Under the pieces are notes generated by a model, which was given only the letters and a program-made list of their open reading frames with translations, had not been told where the DNA came from and did no database searches. A stretch of DNA of 33,749 bases, from the NCBI GenBank assembly GCA_919901745.1, contig CAKKPP010000005.1, positions 1 through 33,749 on the forward strand, in the 5' to 3' direction. The translations under genes were made by a program, and so were the position numbers. This DNA is from Chloroflexota bacterium (GTDB taxonomy: Bacteria; Chloroflexota; Limnocylindria; Limnocylindrales; CSP1-4). Below, piece after piece: positions 7,671 to 14,833 of this stretch; the stretch's first letter is position 1, and each line of letters begins with the position of its first letter.

Positions 7671-9578
7671 ATGGATCTCCACGTCATCGGGCCGCTCGCC
7701 TCGCCTGCCGAGCGTGCGGCGGTGGATGCGATCCTGGGGCCCGCGACGTCCGGGTGGAGCGGTGGCGAACGGAACGCCGCGACCGATGGACGTGCCGCGC
7801 GGGGCGGCCACGAGGCCCGCTCGCGACGCGACCTGTTGTTGCCGGTCCTCCACGCCGTCCAGGGTCGGATCGGGTTCATCAGCCAGCCGGCGCTGAACTA
7901 CGTCTGCCGGCGCCTGACGATCCCGCCGGCGGAGGCCTACGGCGTGGCCACGTTCTATGCGCTGTTCGCGACGGCGCCGCGGCCACCGGTCGTCGCCCAC
8001 GTCTGCGACGACATCGCCTGCCGGCTCGTCGGCGCAGAGGCCCTGTGCGGCGATCTGGAGCGGTCGCTGGGTCCGGCCGGCTCACCGTCGGCCGATGGTC
8101 GAACCACCTGGCTCCGAAGTCCCTGTCTCGGCCTGTGCGAACGGGCGCCGGCGGCGATGTTCACGCTCGCCGGCGAGTCGTCGACGACGATCACCGCCGC
8201 GCCGGTCGATGCGGTCGGGGTCGCGAGCCGCCTCGCGGCTGCGGCGGCAGGACGCACGATGGCCGGTGGCACGACCGACGTCCGCGCCTTCGCCCCCCAG
8301 GCCGGCGAGCCCGGCGTTCGATTGCTGGCCCGCGTCGGTCAGGTTGACCCGGAGGGTCTCGAGGCGTATCGGTCGGCCGGTGGGTATCGAGCCCTGGCCA
8401 ACGCCATCGCGATGGGCCGCGAAGCGACGATCGCCGAGGTCACGGCATCGCGCCTCGTGGGCCGTGGCGGGGCGGCGTTCCCGACCGGGCGCAAGTGGTC
8501 GGCGGTCCTGGCGGAGCGCAGCGGCCAGAAGTACGTCGTGTGCAATGCCGACGAGTCCGAGCCGGGCACGTTCAAGGATCGGGTCCTGCTCGAGGAGGAT
8601 CCCTTCGCGGTCGTCGAGTCGATGACCATCGAGGGCTTTGCCGTCGGGGCCTCGAAGGGCTATCTCTACCTGCGCGGCGAATATCCGATCGCCGGGGAGC
8701 GAATGGCGAACGCCATCGATCGGGCTCGTTCGGCCGGGCTGCTCGGCGAGAACATCATGGGTTCGGGCTTTGCGTTCGATGTCGAGCTTCGGCGCGGTGC
8801 CGGAGCCTACATCTGCGGCGAGGAGACGGCGCTCTTCGAATCGATCGAAGGAAAGCGCGGCGAACCGCGCAACAAGCCGCCGTTCCCCGTCGAGGTCGGG
8901 CTGTTCGGGAAGCCGACGGCGATCAACAACGTCGAGACGCTGGCGAACGTGCTGCTGGTGCTCACCGGGGGCCCGTCCGCCGATGGCGTCGGCGGCGGTG
9001 AGGCATTCGCATCGATCGGCACCGAAGGTTCGACGGGGCCGAAACTGTTCTGCCTGTCCGGCCACGTCGCGCGGCCCGGCGTCTACGAAGTGACGTTCGG
9101 CGTGACGTTGCGGGAGCTCCTGGGCCTTGCCGGCGGCGTGCCCGGCGGCCGCGCCATCCAGGCGATCCTGCTCGGCGGCGCTGCCGGCGTCTTCGTCGGC
9201 GAGGAAGCGCTGGACACGCCGCTCACGTTCGAGGCGACACGGGCAATCGGGGCGACGCTGGGGTCGGGCGTCGTGATGGTCTTCGACGAAACGGCCGACC
9301 TCGTGGACACGCTGCGGCGGATCGCCCAGTTCTTCCGTGACGAATCGTGCGGACAGTGCGTCCCGTGCCGGGTGGGTACGGTCCGCCAGGAAGAGCTGCT
9401 CGCACGACTCGCGGCGGCGCAGCGAGCGCCCGCCCCGGCCCGCTCACGCGATGCGGAGCTGGAGCTCCTGCGCGAGATCGGCCAGGCCATGCGCGATGCG
9501 TCGATCTGTGGACTCGGCCAGACGGCGTCGTCGGCGATCGAGTCCGCGCTCAAGCGACCCGGTATGGTGGCGCTGTGA
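7671..9578 (+). CDS. NuoE-NuoF fusion: NADH-binding diaphorase subunit of formate dehydrogenase
   Basis: This 635-residue protein joins two complex-I-type modules. Residues ~50-165 are NuoE-like, with all four [2Fe-2S] cysteines (VCDDIAC at 112/117, CLGLC at 152/156). Residues ~200-635 are NuoF-like, with the FMN/NADH motif GRGGAAFPTGRKW (264-276), CNADESEPGTFKDR, GAGAYICGEETAL, and the N3-type [4Fe-4S] site ESCGQCVPCRVGT (Cys 560/563/566) plus SICGLGQ (Cys ~613). Such fusions occur in NAD-dependent formate dehydrogenases and hydrogenases, where they move electrons between NAD and the iron-sulfur chain. The next gene starts inside its stop codon (GTGA), so the two are co-translated. Together with fdhA it implies an NAD(P)-linked, cytosolic formate dehydrogenase. 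Confidence 0.92.
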   Translation: MDLHVIGPLASPAERAAVDAILGPATSGWSGGERNAATDGRAARGGHEARSRRDLLLPVLHAVQGRIGFISQPALNYVCRRLTIPPAEAYGVATFYALFATAPRPPVVAHVCDDIACRLVGAEALCGDLERSLGPAGSPSADGRTTWLRSPCLGLCERAPAAMFTLAGESSTTITAAPVDAVGVASRLAAAAAGRTMAGGTTDVRAFAPQAGEPGVRLLARVGQVDPEGLEAYRSAGGYRALANAIAMGREATIAEVTASRLVGRGGAAFPTGRKWSAVLAERSGQKYVVCNADESEPGTFKDRVLLEEDPFAVVESMTIEGFAVGASKGYLYLRGEYPIAGERMANAIDRARSAGLLGENIMGSGFAFDVELRRGAGAYICGEETALFESIEGKRGEPRNKPPFPVEVGLFGKPTAINNVETLANVLLVLTGGPSADGVGGGEAFASIGTEGSTGPKLFCLSGHVARPGVYEVTFGVTLRELLGLAGGVPGGRAIQAILLGGAAGVFVGEEALDTPLTFEATRAIGATLGSGVVMVFDETADLVDTLRRIAQFFRDESCGQCVPCRVGTVRQEELLARLAAAQRAPAPARSRDAELELLREIGQAMRDASICGLGQTASSAIESALKRPGMVAL

Positions 9579-10636
9579 CCCACGAACCGACGCCGGCACC
9601 CGGGCACGGCGGACATGCCGAGGCGCCCCCCGCCCCCCTGTCGAACATCCTGCTCCACCCCCCGGCGCGTCCATCGCACCCGCCGGTTCCCCCACCCGTG
9701 GCTGCGCCGGCCCCCCTGGAGGTCCGGATCGACGGGCTGGCCGTCAGCGTGCGGGCCGGCTCGACGATCCTCGAGGCGTGCCGCGCCGAGGGCATCGACA
9801 CCCCGACCCTCTGCTACTCCGAGAACCTGAACCCGGTCAACGTCTGCCGCGTGTGCGTCGTCGAGGTCAAAGGGTCGCGTGTCCTCGTGCCGGCCTGCTC
9901 GCGCAAGGTCGAGGCCGGGATGGAGATCGAGACTGACTCCGAGCGAGTCCGGACGTCGCGCAAGGTCGTGCTGGAGTTCCTGGGCTCCTCGGTCGACGTG
10001 TCGCTGGCGGGTCCGGTCGCGCCCGATGGCTCGATCGCGGCGTATATGGAGCGGTACGGATCAGACCCCTCGCGGTACGGGCCAGCGGCCCCACCCGTGG
10101 CCGCTGGTGAGCGCGACGCCCACGAGCCGGGCCACCATCACGCGCCCGGTGGCGGCCCCGAGGCGGCCACCGTCGCCCAGCCGGTCAAGGTCGACAACGA
10201 GCTCTACGTGCGCGACTACAGCCGCTGCATCCTCTGCTACAAGTGCGTCGAGGCCTGCGGTGAGGACGCCCAGAACACGTTCGCGATCGCCGTCGCCGGG
10301 CGCGGCTTCGATGCCCGGATCTCGACCGAGTTCAACGTCGGCCTGCCGGACAGCGCGTGCGTCTACTGCGGCAACTGCATCGGCGTCTGCCCGACGGGCG
10401 CGCTGATGTTCACGTCCGAGCACGAGATGCGTGCCGAGGGCACCTGGGACGAGTCGGCGCAGACCATCACGAACACGATCTGCCCGTATTGCGGCGTCGG
10501 CTGCTCGCTGGACCTCCATGTCCAGGACAACTCGATCGTGAAGGTCACCTCGCCGATGGACTCGTCGGTGACCGACGGCCATCTCTGCATCAAGGGCCGC
10601 TTCGGCTTCCAGTTCGTCCAGAACCGCGAGGGGTAG
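9575..10636 (+). CDS. NuoG-like iron-sulfur subunit carrying the detached [4Fe-4S] domain of FdhA
   Basis: The 353-residue protein starts at a GTG overlapping the NuoEF stop. After a Pro/His-rich leader (1-47) comes a [2Fe-2S] domain (Cys 80, 91, 94, 108), a His-rich linker (HEPGHHHAPGG at ~183-193), two ferredoxin clusters (Cys 218/221/224/228 and 262/265/268/272, ending in CPTGAL), and finally the molybdopterin-oxidoreductase [4Fe-4S] domain (CPYCGVGC at 303-310, Cys338 in CIKGRFG). It stops at FQFVQNREG, exactly where a normal alpha subunit would continue into the catalytic domain. The Cys-His cluster motif usually found after the [2Fe-2S] domain is absent: the region after SRKVVLEFLGSS reads VDVSLAGPVAPDG with no Cys or His. 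It should relay electrons from FdhA to the NuoEF protein. Confidence 0.88.
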   Translation: MTHEPTPAPGHGGHAEAPPAPLSNILLHPPARPSHPPVPPPVAAPAPLEVRIDGLAVSVRAGSTILEACRAEGIDTPTLCYSENLNPVNVCRVCVVEVKGSRVLVPACSRKVEAGMEIETDSERVRTSRKVVLEFLGSSVDVSLAGPVAPDGSIAAYMERYGSDPSRYGPAAPPVAAGERDAHEPGHHHAPGGGPEAATVAQPVKVDNELYVRDYSRCILCYKCVEACGEDAQNTFAIAVAGRGFDARISTEFNVGLPDSACVYCGNCIGVCPTGALMFTSEHEMRAEGTWDESAQTITNTICPYCGVGCSLDLHVQDNSIVKVTSPMDSSVTDGHLCIKGRFGFQFVQNREG

Positions 10637-10645
10637 GAGCCCGTT

Positions 10646-10672
10646 CACGTGGGCGATCGAGATCGCCCCGTG
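10646..10672 (+). terminator. Hairpin after the formate dehydrogenase operon
   Basis: CACG-T-GGGCGATC, a GA loop, then GATCGCCC-CGTG form a 12-bp stem with one bulged T, starting ten bases after the last stop codon. There is no T-run, so it may terminate weakly or protect the 3' end of the mRNA. Confidence 0.5.
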
Positions 10673-10746
10673 CAACATCCGGCAGCTCCGGCCGCGCCGG
10701 CCGCTCCGGCAACATCCGGCCGCGCCGGCCGCTCCGGCCGCTCCGG
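10672..10746 (+). repeat. GC-rich imperfect tandem repeat
   Basis: CAACATCCGG occurs twice (about 10673 and 10710), each followed by runs built from GGCCGCGCC and GGCCGCTCC. The two units are about 37 bp long, and the second ends in an extra GGCCGCTCC copy. The patch follows the operon hairpin. It may be slippage-prone spacer DNA. Confidence 0.6.
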
Positions 10747-10765
10747 GACCCCGAGCAGCCGCACC

Positions 10766-10781
10766 GTGACCCCGAGTCAAC
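10766..10781 (-). repeat. Palindromic repeat copy 1
   Basis: GTGACCCCGAGTCAAC on the plus strand is GTTGACTCGGGGTCAC on the minus strand, one mismatch from the GTTGACTNNGAGTCAC consensus. It is followed by ACGGGGTGCTC, closely related to the sequence flanking copy 4. Confidence 0.65.
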
Positions 10782-10878
10782 ACGGGGTGCTCGAACCGAC
10801 GTTGAGAACACCGCCGGACGCGTGAACGGTCGTGGGCCCCGTCGATTCGACCCCGATCGACGTCCTCGGTCCCCATTT

Positions 10879-10894
10879 GGTGACTCCGAGTCAC
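10879..10894 (+). repeat. Palindromic repeat copy 2
   Basis: GGTGACTCCGAGTCAC lies within the perfect inverted repeat GGTGACTC-C-GAGTCACC (10879-10895). It is the most symmetric copy and lies 61 bases before copy 3. Confidence 0.7.
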
Positions 10895-10939
10895 CAATTC
10901 GGACCCTGCCGACTTCGCCCGACATCTCTCGCTGTCTCT

Positions 10940-10955
10940 GTTGACTCTGAGTCAC
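10940..10955 (+). repeat. Palindromic repeat copy 3
   Basis: GTTGACTCTGAGTCAC fits the consensus exactly and continues as GAGGTCGTCG, which resembles the continuation of copy 5 (GGGTCCGTCG). The element is therefore longer than its palindromic core. Confidence 0.7.
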
Positions 10956-11052
10956 GAGGTCGTCGCCGAAACGGGGGCCATGGCCGAGCGCCCGGCGTCG
11001 CCCCGCGTCGACAGGCGTCGTGGAGCGCCCGGGTATCGCGGAACGCGAGCGC

Positions 11053-11859
11053 CTACCTGCCAACCGACACGCCGCGCGGCGGACCGTCGAGGATCACCGC
11101 CTCGCCTCGCTCGACGCGCACCCACAGGATGGTGGGACCAGGCCACGCTCGAGTGGAACCCGACAGGGCAGCGAGGGCGTCGGCAGAGCTGGCCGGGAAG
11201 GCGGCCCGTAACGTCTCCGCGAAACGTCGGGCGATGTCTCTCGTCGATGTGGTCGATCGAAGGAGAAGCATTCGCGATGTGTCGGGCGGTGAACCGGTGA
11301 TCCCAACGACCGCGCGATGGACATCCGACGACTCGAGCGAGGCCTGTTTCTCTGCCAGCCATCGCATCTGCTGTTCGAGGCGGCGGATCTCCGACTGGGC
11401 TTCGACGGCGACGAGAACGTGTGCGACGCGCTCGTGAAGCACGAGGTCGACCACTCCGCGGGCGGGTGATACGACCGGGACCTCGGGGGTGGCCGTCCAC
11501 CGGCCGTCGAGTCGCCGGATGAGCGCCTCGATCATCGGGGCCTGAAAGCGATCGCGGATCCGTGGCCCGACCCCGGCGAAGAAGCGCACGCCGAGGTCCG
11601 CACCGAGCGCCGTCGCCACCGAAACGAGGACCTCGACGCTCGCCTGGGCGGTGCCGGCCTCGATCCGACTGAGGTGGGCCCTGTCGATCCCGGCAGCGAC
11701 CGCCACCGCTGCCTGGCTCGCGCCGCTATCGGCACGAAGCGCAGCCACCTGCCGACCGATCGCCCGCACGACTTCGCGGTTGCGGCGCGCTGCCTCCCGC
11801 GCAGTCGTCCGGGAGCGGTGGCTGGGTGTTGGCCCTGGCGCGGCCTTGCGAGCGCACAT
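11053..11859 (-). CDS. HTH (XRE/Cro-type) protein with PD-(D/E)XK-like C-terminal half
   Basis: The 268-residue protein has a helix-turn-helix at about residues 28-92 (VRAIGRQVAALRADSGASQ, then AGIDRAHLSRIEAGTAQ), a clear XRE fold. The C-terminal half contains RGVVDLVLH (Asp138), a strand VLVAVEAQSE (Glu153, Gln155), and the helix IRRLEQQMRWLAEKQA. This D...ExQ arrangement before a charged helix resembles the PD-(D/E)XK nuclease core with Gln in place of Lys; that is inference, not a confirmed domain. The ATG at 11859 was chosen because the palindrome copy at 11862-11877 ends two bases upstream, which suggests autoregulation. An ATG 13 codons further upstream would put the palindrome inside the gene. 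It may be a regulator, or a DNA-binding nuclease acting at the palindromes. Confidence 0.75.
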   Translation of the reverse strand: MCARKAAPGPTPSHRSRTTAREAARRNREVVRAIGRQVAALRADSGASQAAVAVAAGIDRAHLSRIEAGTAQASVEVLVSVATALGADLGVRFFAGVGPRIRDRFQAPMIEALIRRLDGRWTATPEVPVVSPARGVVDLVLHERVAHVLVAVEAQSEIRRLEQQMRWLAEKQASLESSDVHRAVVGITGSPPDTSRMLLLRSTTSTRDIARRFAETLRAAFPASSADALAALSGSTRAWPGPTILWVRVERGEAVILDGPPRGVSVGR

Positions 11860-11861
11860 GT

Positions 11862-11877
11862 GTGACTCACAGTCAAC
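11862..11877 (-). repeat. Palindromic repeat copy 4, at the start of the HTH gene
   Basis: On the minus strand GTTGACTGTGAGTCAC ends two bases before the HTH gene's ATG. Plus-strand flank ACACGAGG..GCTC matches that of copy 1. The position fits an operator for the HTH protein. Confidence 0.65.
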
Positions 11878-12047
11878 ACGAGGGCGCTCTACCACCACTC
11901 ATCGACTTCTGCGCGTCCTCCACCCCGTGTCGTGAGGAAGCTGCTCGCACCGCCCGTGACTCACCGGCACCGAAACGCGCGGCGGGCGAGGCTGCGGCGC
12001 CCAGGCGTGCCGGGACCAACGACCCTTGGGCTGCTCAAGGTCTCCAT

Positions 12048-12063
12048 GTTGACTACGAGTCAC
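12048..12063 (+). repeat. Palindromic repeat copy 5
   Basis: GTTGACTACGAGTCAC fits the consensus, followed by GGGTCCGTCG as in copy 3. A GGGGTGCTC-AACCG sequence at about 12100 resembles that after copy 1. It lies in the ~290-base gap between the HTH gene and the end of fdhD, where I see no gene. Confidence 0.65.
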
Positions 12064-12147
12064 GGGTCCGTCGTTTCGACCGGGAATCGGCCCAACCCGG
12101 GGGGTGCTCAACCGCAACCGGGGCCCTCAACCGGAGCGTGGCCGAAC

Positions 12148-13053
12148 CTAGCCGAGCAGGTCCCGCAGGTCGATCCGGCCGTCGTGGCTGTAGACGTTGA
12201 AACCGTCGTCGCGAAGGAAGCCCACGAGGGTGGCGCCGAGTCGGTCGGCGAGACGGATCGCGAGGTCCGACGGAGCCGATACGGCACAGATGATCGGGAT
12301 GCCGGCGATCGCCGCCTTCTGGACGATCTCGAAGCTGACCCGGCCCGACACCATCAGGATCCGGTCCCACAGCGGCAGCTCGCGCACCTTGACCCGCGAG
12401 CCGATGAGCTTGTCCAGCGCGTTGTGACGGCCGACATCCTCGCGCACTGCGACGAGCCGACCGTCGGTCTCGAACAGCCCCGCCGCGTGCAGCCCACCCG
12501 TCCGTTCGAACGCCGCCTGGGCCTCGCGGAGGCGACCGGGCAGGGTCAGGATCACGGAGCGGGCGACGACGGGTAGGCCCTTGGGGAGCGGCTCGGCGCG
12601 CACCGCGACCGAGTCGATCGACGCCTTGCCGCAGATCCCGCACGACGCGGTGGCGACGAAGTTGCGCGCCGCGATCTTCGAGGCGTCGAAGCGCTTCGTC
12701 AGCCGGACGACGATGGCATCGTCTGGCTCGGCCATGAAGCCCGGGTCGCCGTATTCGACCCCGGCGATCGCTGCGTGGGCTGCACCGACATTTCCGGGCT
12801 CGCCCCCGCTGCCTCCGCCGAGCAGCCCTTCCGTCGTCAAGAATCCGATCGCGAGCTCGTCCTCGTTCCCGGGCGTGCGCATCGTGACCGCCACCGAGAC
12901 CGGTTGCTGGCGCGGGCCGGCCACGCGGATCTCGAGCGGCTCCTCCCCAACGACAAGATCGTCTCGCACCACCAGCTCCGATCCACGCACGGAAACCACC
13001 TTCGTCGTGGTTACGTGACGGATCGGCAGGGCTGGATCAAGCGGGGTTGTCAC
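12148..13053 (-). CDS. fdhD: FdhD sulfurtransferase for formate dehydrogenase maturation
   Basis: The 301-residue protein matches FdhD throughout: EEPLEIRV near 40, MRTPGNEDELAIGFLTTEG at ~58-76, the CxxC motif ASCGICGKAS (Cys138, Cys141), GGLHAAGLF, REDVGRHNALDKLIG, the SGRVSFEIVQKAAIAGIPI segment and the C-terminal SAPSDLAIRLADRLGATLVGF. FdhD carries sulfur from the cysteine desulfurase IscS to the molybdenum/tungsten centre of formate dehydrogenase, which is inactive without it. Its presence about 1.5 kb from the operon supports the identity and activity of that enzyme. The GTG start is set by a -10-like TAGAAT six bases upstream. It is divergent from the PPOX gene. Confidence 0.93.
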   Translation of the reverse strand: MTTPLDPALPIRHVTTTKVVSVRGSELVVRDDLVVGEEPLEIRVAGPRQQPVSVAVTMRTPGNEDELAIGFLTTEGLLGGGSGGEPGNVGAAHAAIAGVEYGDPGFMAEPDDAIVVRLTKRFDASKIAARNFVATASCGICGKASIDSVAVRAEPLPKGLPVVARSVILTLPGRLREAQAAFERTGGLHAAGLFETDGRLVAVREDVGRHNALDKLIGSRVKVRELPLWDRILMVSGRVSFEIVQKAAIAGIPIICAVSAPSDLAIRLADRLGATLVGFLRDDGFNVYSHDGRIDLRDLLG

Positions 13054-13059
13054 GCCGCG

Positions 13060-13065
13060 ATTCTA
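13060..13065 (-). promoter_or_regulatory. -10-like element for leaderless fdhD
   Basis: On the minus strand TAGAAT, close to the TATAAT consensus, ends six bases before the GTG at 13053. The opposite-strand promoter of the PPOX gene starts nine bases further on. Confidence 0.5.
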
Positions 13066-13073
13066 GGTCGCCT

Positions 13074-13079
13074 TATGCT
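13074..13079 (+). promoter_or_regulatory. -10-like element for the leaderless PPOX gene
   Basis: TATGCT ends six bases before the ATG at 13086. It is divergent from, and nearly adjacent to, the fdhD -10. Confidence 0.5.
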
Positions 13080-13085
13080 TCGGTG

Positions 13086-13529
13086 ATGGCCGGCCTCTCG
13101 CGAGAACAGTTCATGGCACTCGCCGCGGCGCGCAGCGCCGTCCTGGCCACCGTGTCGGCCGATGGACGGCCACGCACGGTCCCGATCTGCTTCGTCATCG
13201 GCATGACGGACGACGGCAGGCCGGCCGTCTACAGCGCGATCGACGACAAGCCGAAGGCCGAAGACGACCCGCTCGCGCTCGCTCGAATACGGGACATCGC
13301 GGGTAACCCGCTGGTCAGCGTGCTTGTCGACCGCTGGGACGAGGAGTGGAGCCACCTTGGCTGGCTGCGCATCGATGGTCGGGCGGCCGTCGTGCAGCCA
13401 CCGCCCGCAGTGGTGAGCGCGCTACGGGAGAAGTACCCGCAGTACGCCGACCATCGCCTCGAGTCCCGCCCCATGATCAGGATCACGGTGGAGCGGGCCC
13501 GGGGCTGGGGCACCCTCGCCGGGGACTGA
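13086..13529 (+). CDS. Pyridoxamine-5'-phosphate-oxidase-fold (F420/FMN) protein
   Basis: This 147-residue protein has the split-barrel flavin-binding pattern: ARSAVLATVSADGRPRTVPICFVI (~14-37), AVYSAIDDKPK (~48-58), ARIRDIAGNPLVSVLVDRWDEEWSHLGWLRIDGRA, and a C-terminal MIRITVERARGWG. It resembles the subgroup often annotated as F420-dependent PPOX-class enzymes, which reduce small substrates using deazaflavin F420 or FMN. The cofactor cannot be settled by eye. The start is the ATG after the -10-like element; the open frame upstream overlaps the fdhD promoter. It is a single-gene unit. Confidence 0.8.
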   Translation: MAGLSREQFMALAAARSAVLATVSADGRPRTVPICFVIGMTDDGRPAVYSAIDDKPKAEDDPLALARIRDIAGNPLVSVLVDRWDEEWSHLGWLRIDGRAAVVQPPPAVVSALREKYPQYADHRLESRPMIRITVERARGWGTLAGD

Positions 13530-13564
13530 CGGGTGCGCCTGCCGAGTAGTGGCGGGCCGGGACG

Positions 13565-14833
13565 TCAGGTCGTTCGGCGAAGGTGGAGGGCGGGCGCCTC
13601 GGGCCGAAGGCAGTGCGTCGACGACATCGCCGCCGCATAGGAACCCGTGCCGAAGACCGCGACGATGTCGCCCTCGGCGACCGGCGGGAACGGGTACGCC
13701 TCCGCAAACAGGTCGTGCGCCTCATTGATGTGGCCGGCCATCGCGACCGTCCACGTCCGCTCGGCCAGCGGATCGCGACACGGGACGACCTCGTTGAGGA
13801 ACCCATAGACGAAGTACCCGCACGACAGATTCCAGCCGGCATCGACGCCGACGAATCGCGCCCCGGCACGATCCTCGACGGTCACGACCTCGGCCAGCAG
13901 CAGCCCCGCATCGCGCGCGAGGTGGTCGCCAGGCTCGCAGGCGATCGTGACGCCGAGCGCCCCGAGATGACGAGCCAGGACCGCGGCGTAGTCATCGAGA
14001 TCGACGGGAATCTCGCTGTCGCGCCCCGGCGCTCCGAGGCCGCCACCGACGTTGACCTCGGCCAACGGGCAGCCCAGTTCGAGGAGTCGCCGGGCCATCG
14101 CGGTCGCCTGCGCGAGCGCGTCCTCGAATGACGGGAGACCGCCGGCGAGCCAGCCCGAGCCGGCGTGGAAGTGGAGCGTATCGATCGTCAGGTCGTACGT
14201 CCGCGCAACCGCGACCGCCTCGTCGAGTCGATCCTCGTAGATCCCGAACTTCGTGGGCGTATCGCCGGAATACTCGAGACCCGCGTGATAGCCGGCGCCG
14301 CGTGCCGGATTGACGCGCAAGCCGATCTGCCGTCCCGGCGCGCGCCGCCCGACCCGGTGGATCTGCGAGATCGCGTCGAGGTTCAGGTGGAGCCCCGACT
14401 GGGCCAGGATGACATCGAGGTCGCGCTCCGAGAGGTTCGTCCCGGTGTAGCTGATCTCGGCCGGCGAATAGCCGCACTCCAGGGCGCGGAGGACCTCACC
14501 GGGCGAACAGGCGTCGATGCCGACGCTGTCGGGCGACCCGGGGACGCCGAGCGATCGGAAGACCCGCAGCACGGCCGGGTGCGGGCTCGCCTTCATCGCG
14601 AACCGGAGCCGGAACCTCTGGTCCGGGTGCCGGGCGAACGCCTCGTGGAAGCGGTTCGCGTTCTCGGCGTATCGCTCGAGATCGTAGACATAGAGAGGCG
14701 TCCCGTGCTCGCGGGCCAGGGCCTCGGCCTCGCGACCGGCGATCACGAGGCGGCCGTCGACGACTTCGAGCCCTGGACGGACCCACCAGGCCGGGGCGAC
14801 CGTCGACGGCTGAATCGTGGGGGTGGCCGTCAC
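13565..14833 (-). CDS. Diaminopimelate-decarboxylase-like PLP enzyme (fold type III)
   Basis: The 422-residue protein has the alanine-racemase-like TIM barrel and beta domain of group IV decarboxylases: TPLYVYDLERYAENANRF, the PLP lysine in FAMKASPHPAVLRVF (Lys81), GIDACSPGEVLRAL, HFHAGSG, a glycine loop VNVGGGLG, CEPGDHLARDAGLLLAEVV (EPGD where LysA has EPGR), and FGTGSYAAAMSS near the C-terminus. LysA makes lysine from meso-diaminopimelate, but homologues act on ornithine, arginine or carboxynorspermidine, and the divergent EPGD and CGYFVYGFLNEV motifs caution against naming it lysA. Its GTG overlaps the stop of the DUF4260 gene by four bases. It ends the formamidase operon, suggesting an amine- or amide-related substrate. 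Confidence 0.8.
   Translation of the reverse strand: MTATPTIQPSTVAPAWWVRPGLEVVDGRLVIAGREAEALAREHGTPLYVYDLERYAENANRFHEAFARHPDQRFRLRFAMKASPHPAVLRVFRSLGVPGSPDSVGIDACSPGEVLRALECGYSPAEISYTGTNLSERDLDVILAQSGLHLNLDAISQIHRVGRRAPGRQIGLRVNPARGAGYHAGLEYSGDTPTKFGIYEDRLDEAVAVARTYDLTIDTLHFHAGSGWLAGGLPSFEDALAQATAMARRLLELGCPLAEVNVGGGLGAPGRDSEIPVDLDDYAAVLARHLGALGVTIACEPGDHLARDAGLLLAEVVTVEDRAGARFVGVDAGWNLSCGYFVYGFLNEVVPCRDPLAERTWTVAMAGHINEAHDLFAEAYPFPPVAEGDIVAVFGTGSYAAAMSSTHCLRPEAPALHLRRTT

Larger units (their letters stand above)
10637..11052. other. Gene-poor interval with hairpin, short repeats and palindromes
   Basis: No open frame here looks like a protein. From left to right it holds a hairpin after the formate dehydrogenase operon, a GC-rich repeat patch, and three copies of the 16-bp palindrome described separately. 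Frames that cross it are Arg/Pro/Ser-rich shadows. Confidence 0.6.

Noticed and set aside
10832..11437. Plus-strand frame across the palindromes and the end of the HTH gene
   Set aside because: Composition is Arg/Ser/Thr-rich, no ribosome binding site or family match, and it is antisense to the HTH gene.
10766..12063. CRISPR array
   Set aside because: The palindromes are only 16 bp, irregularly spaced from about 60 to 900 bases, in both orientations, and no cas gene is present.
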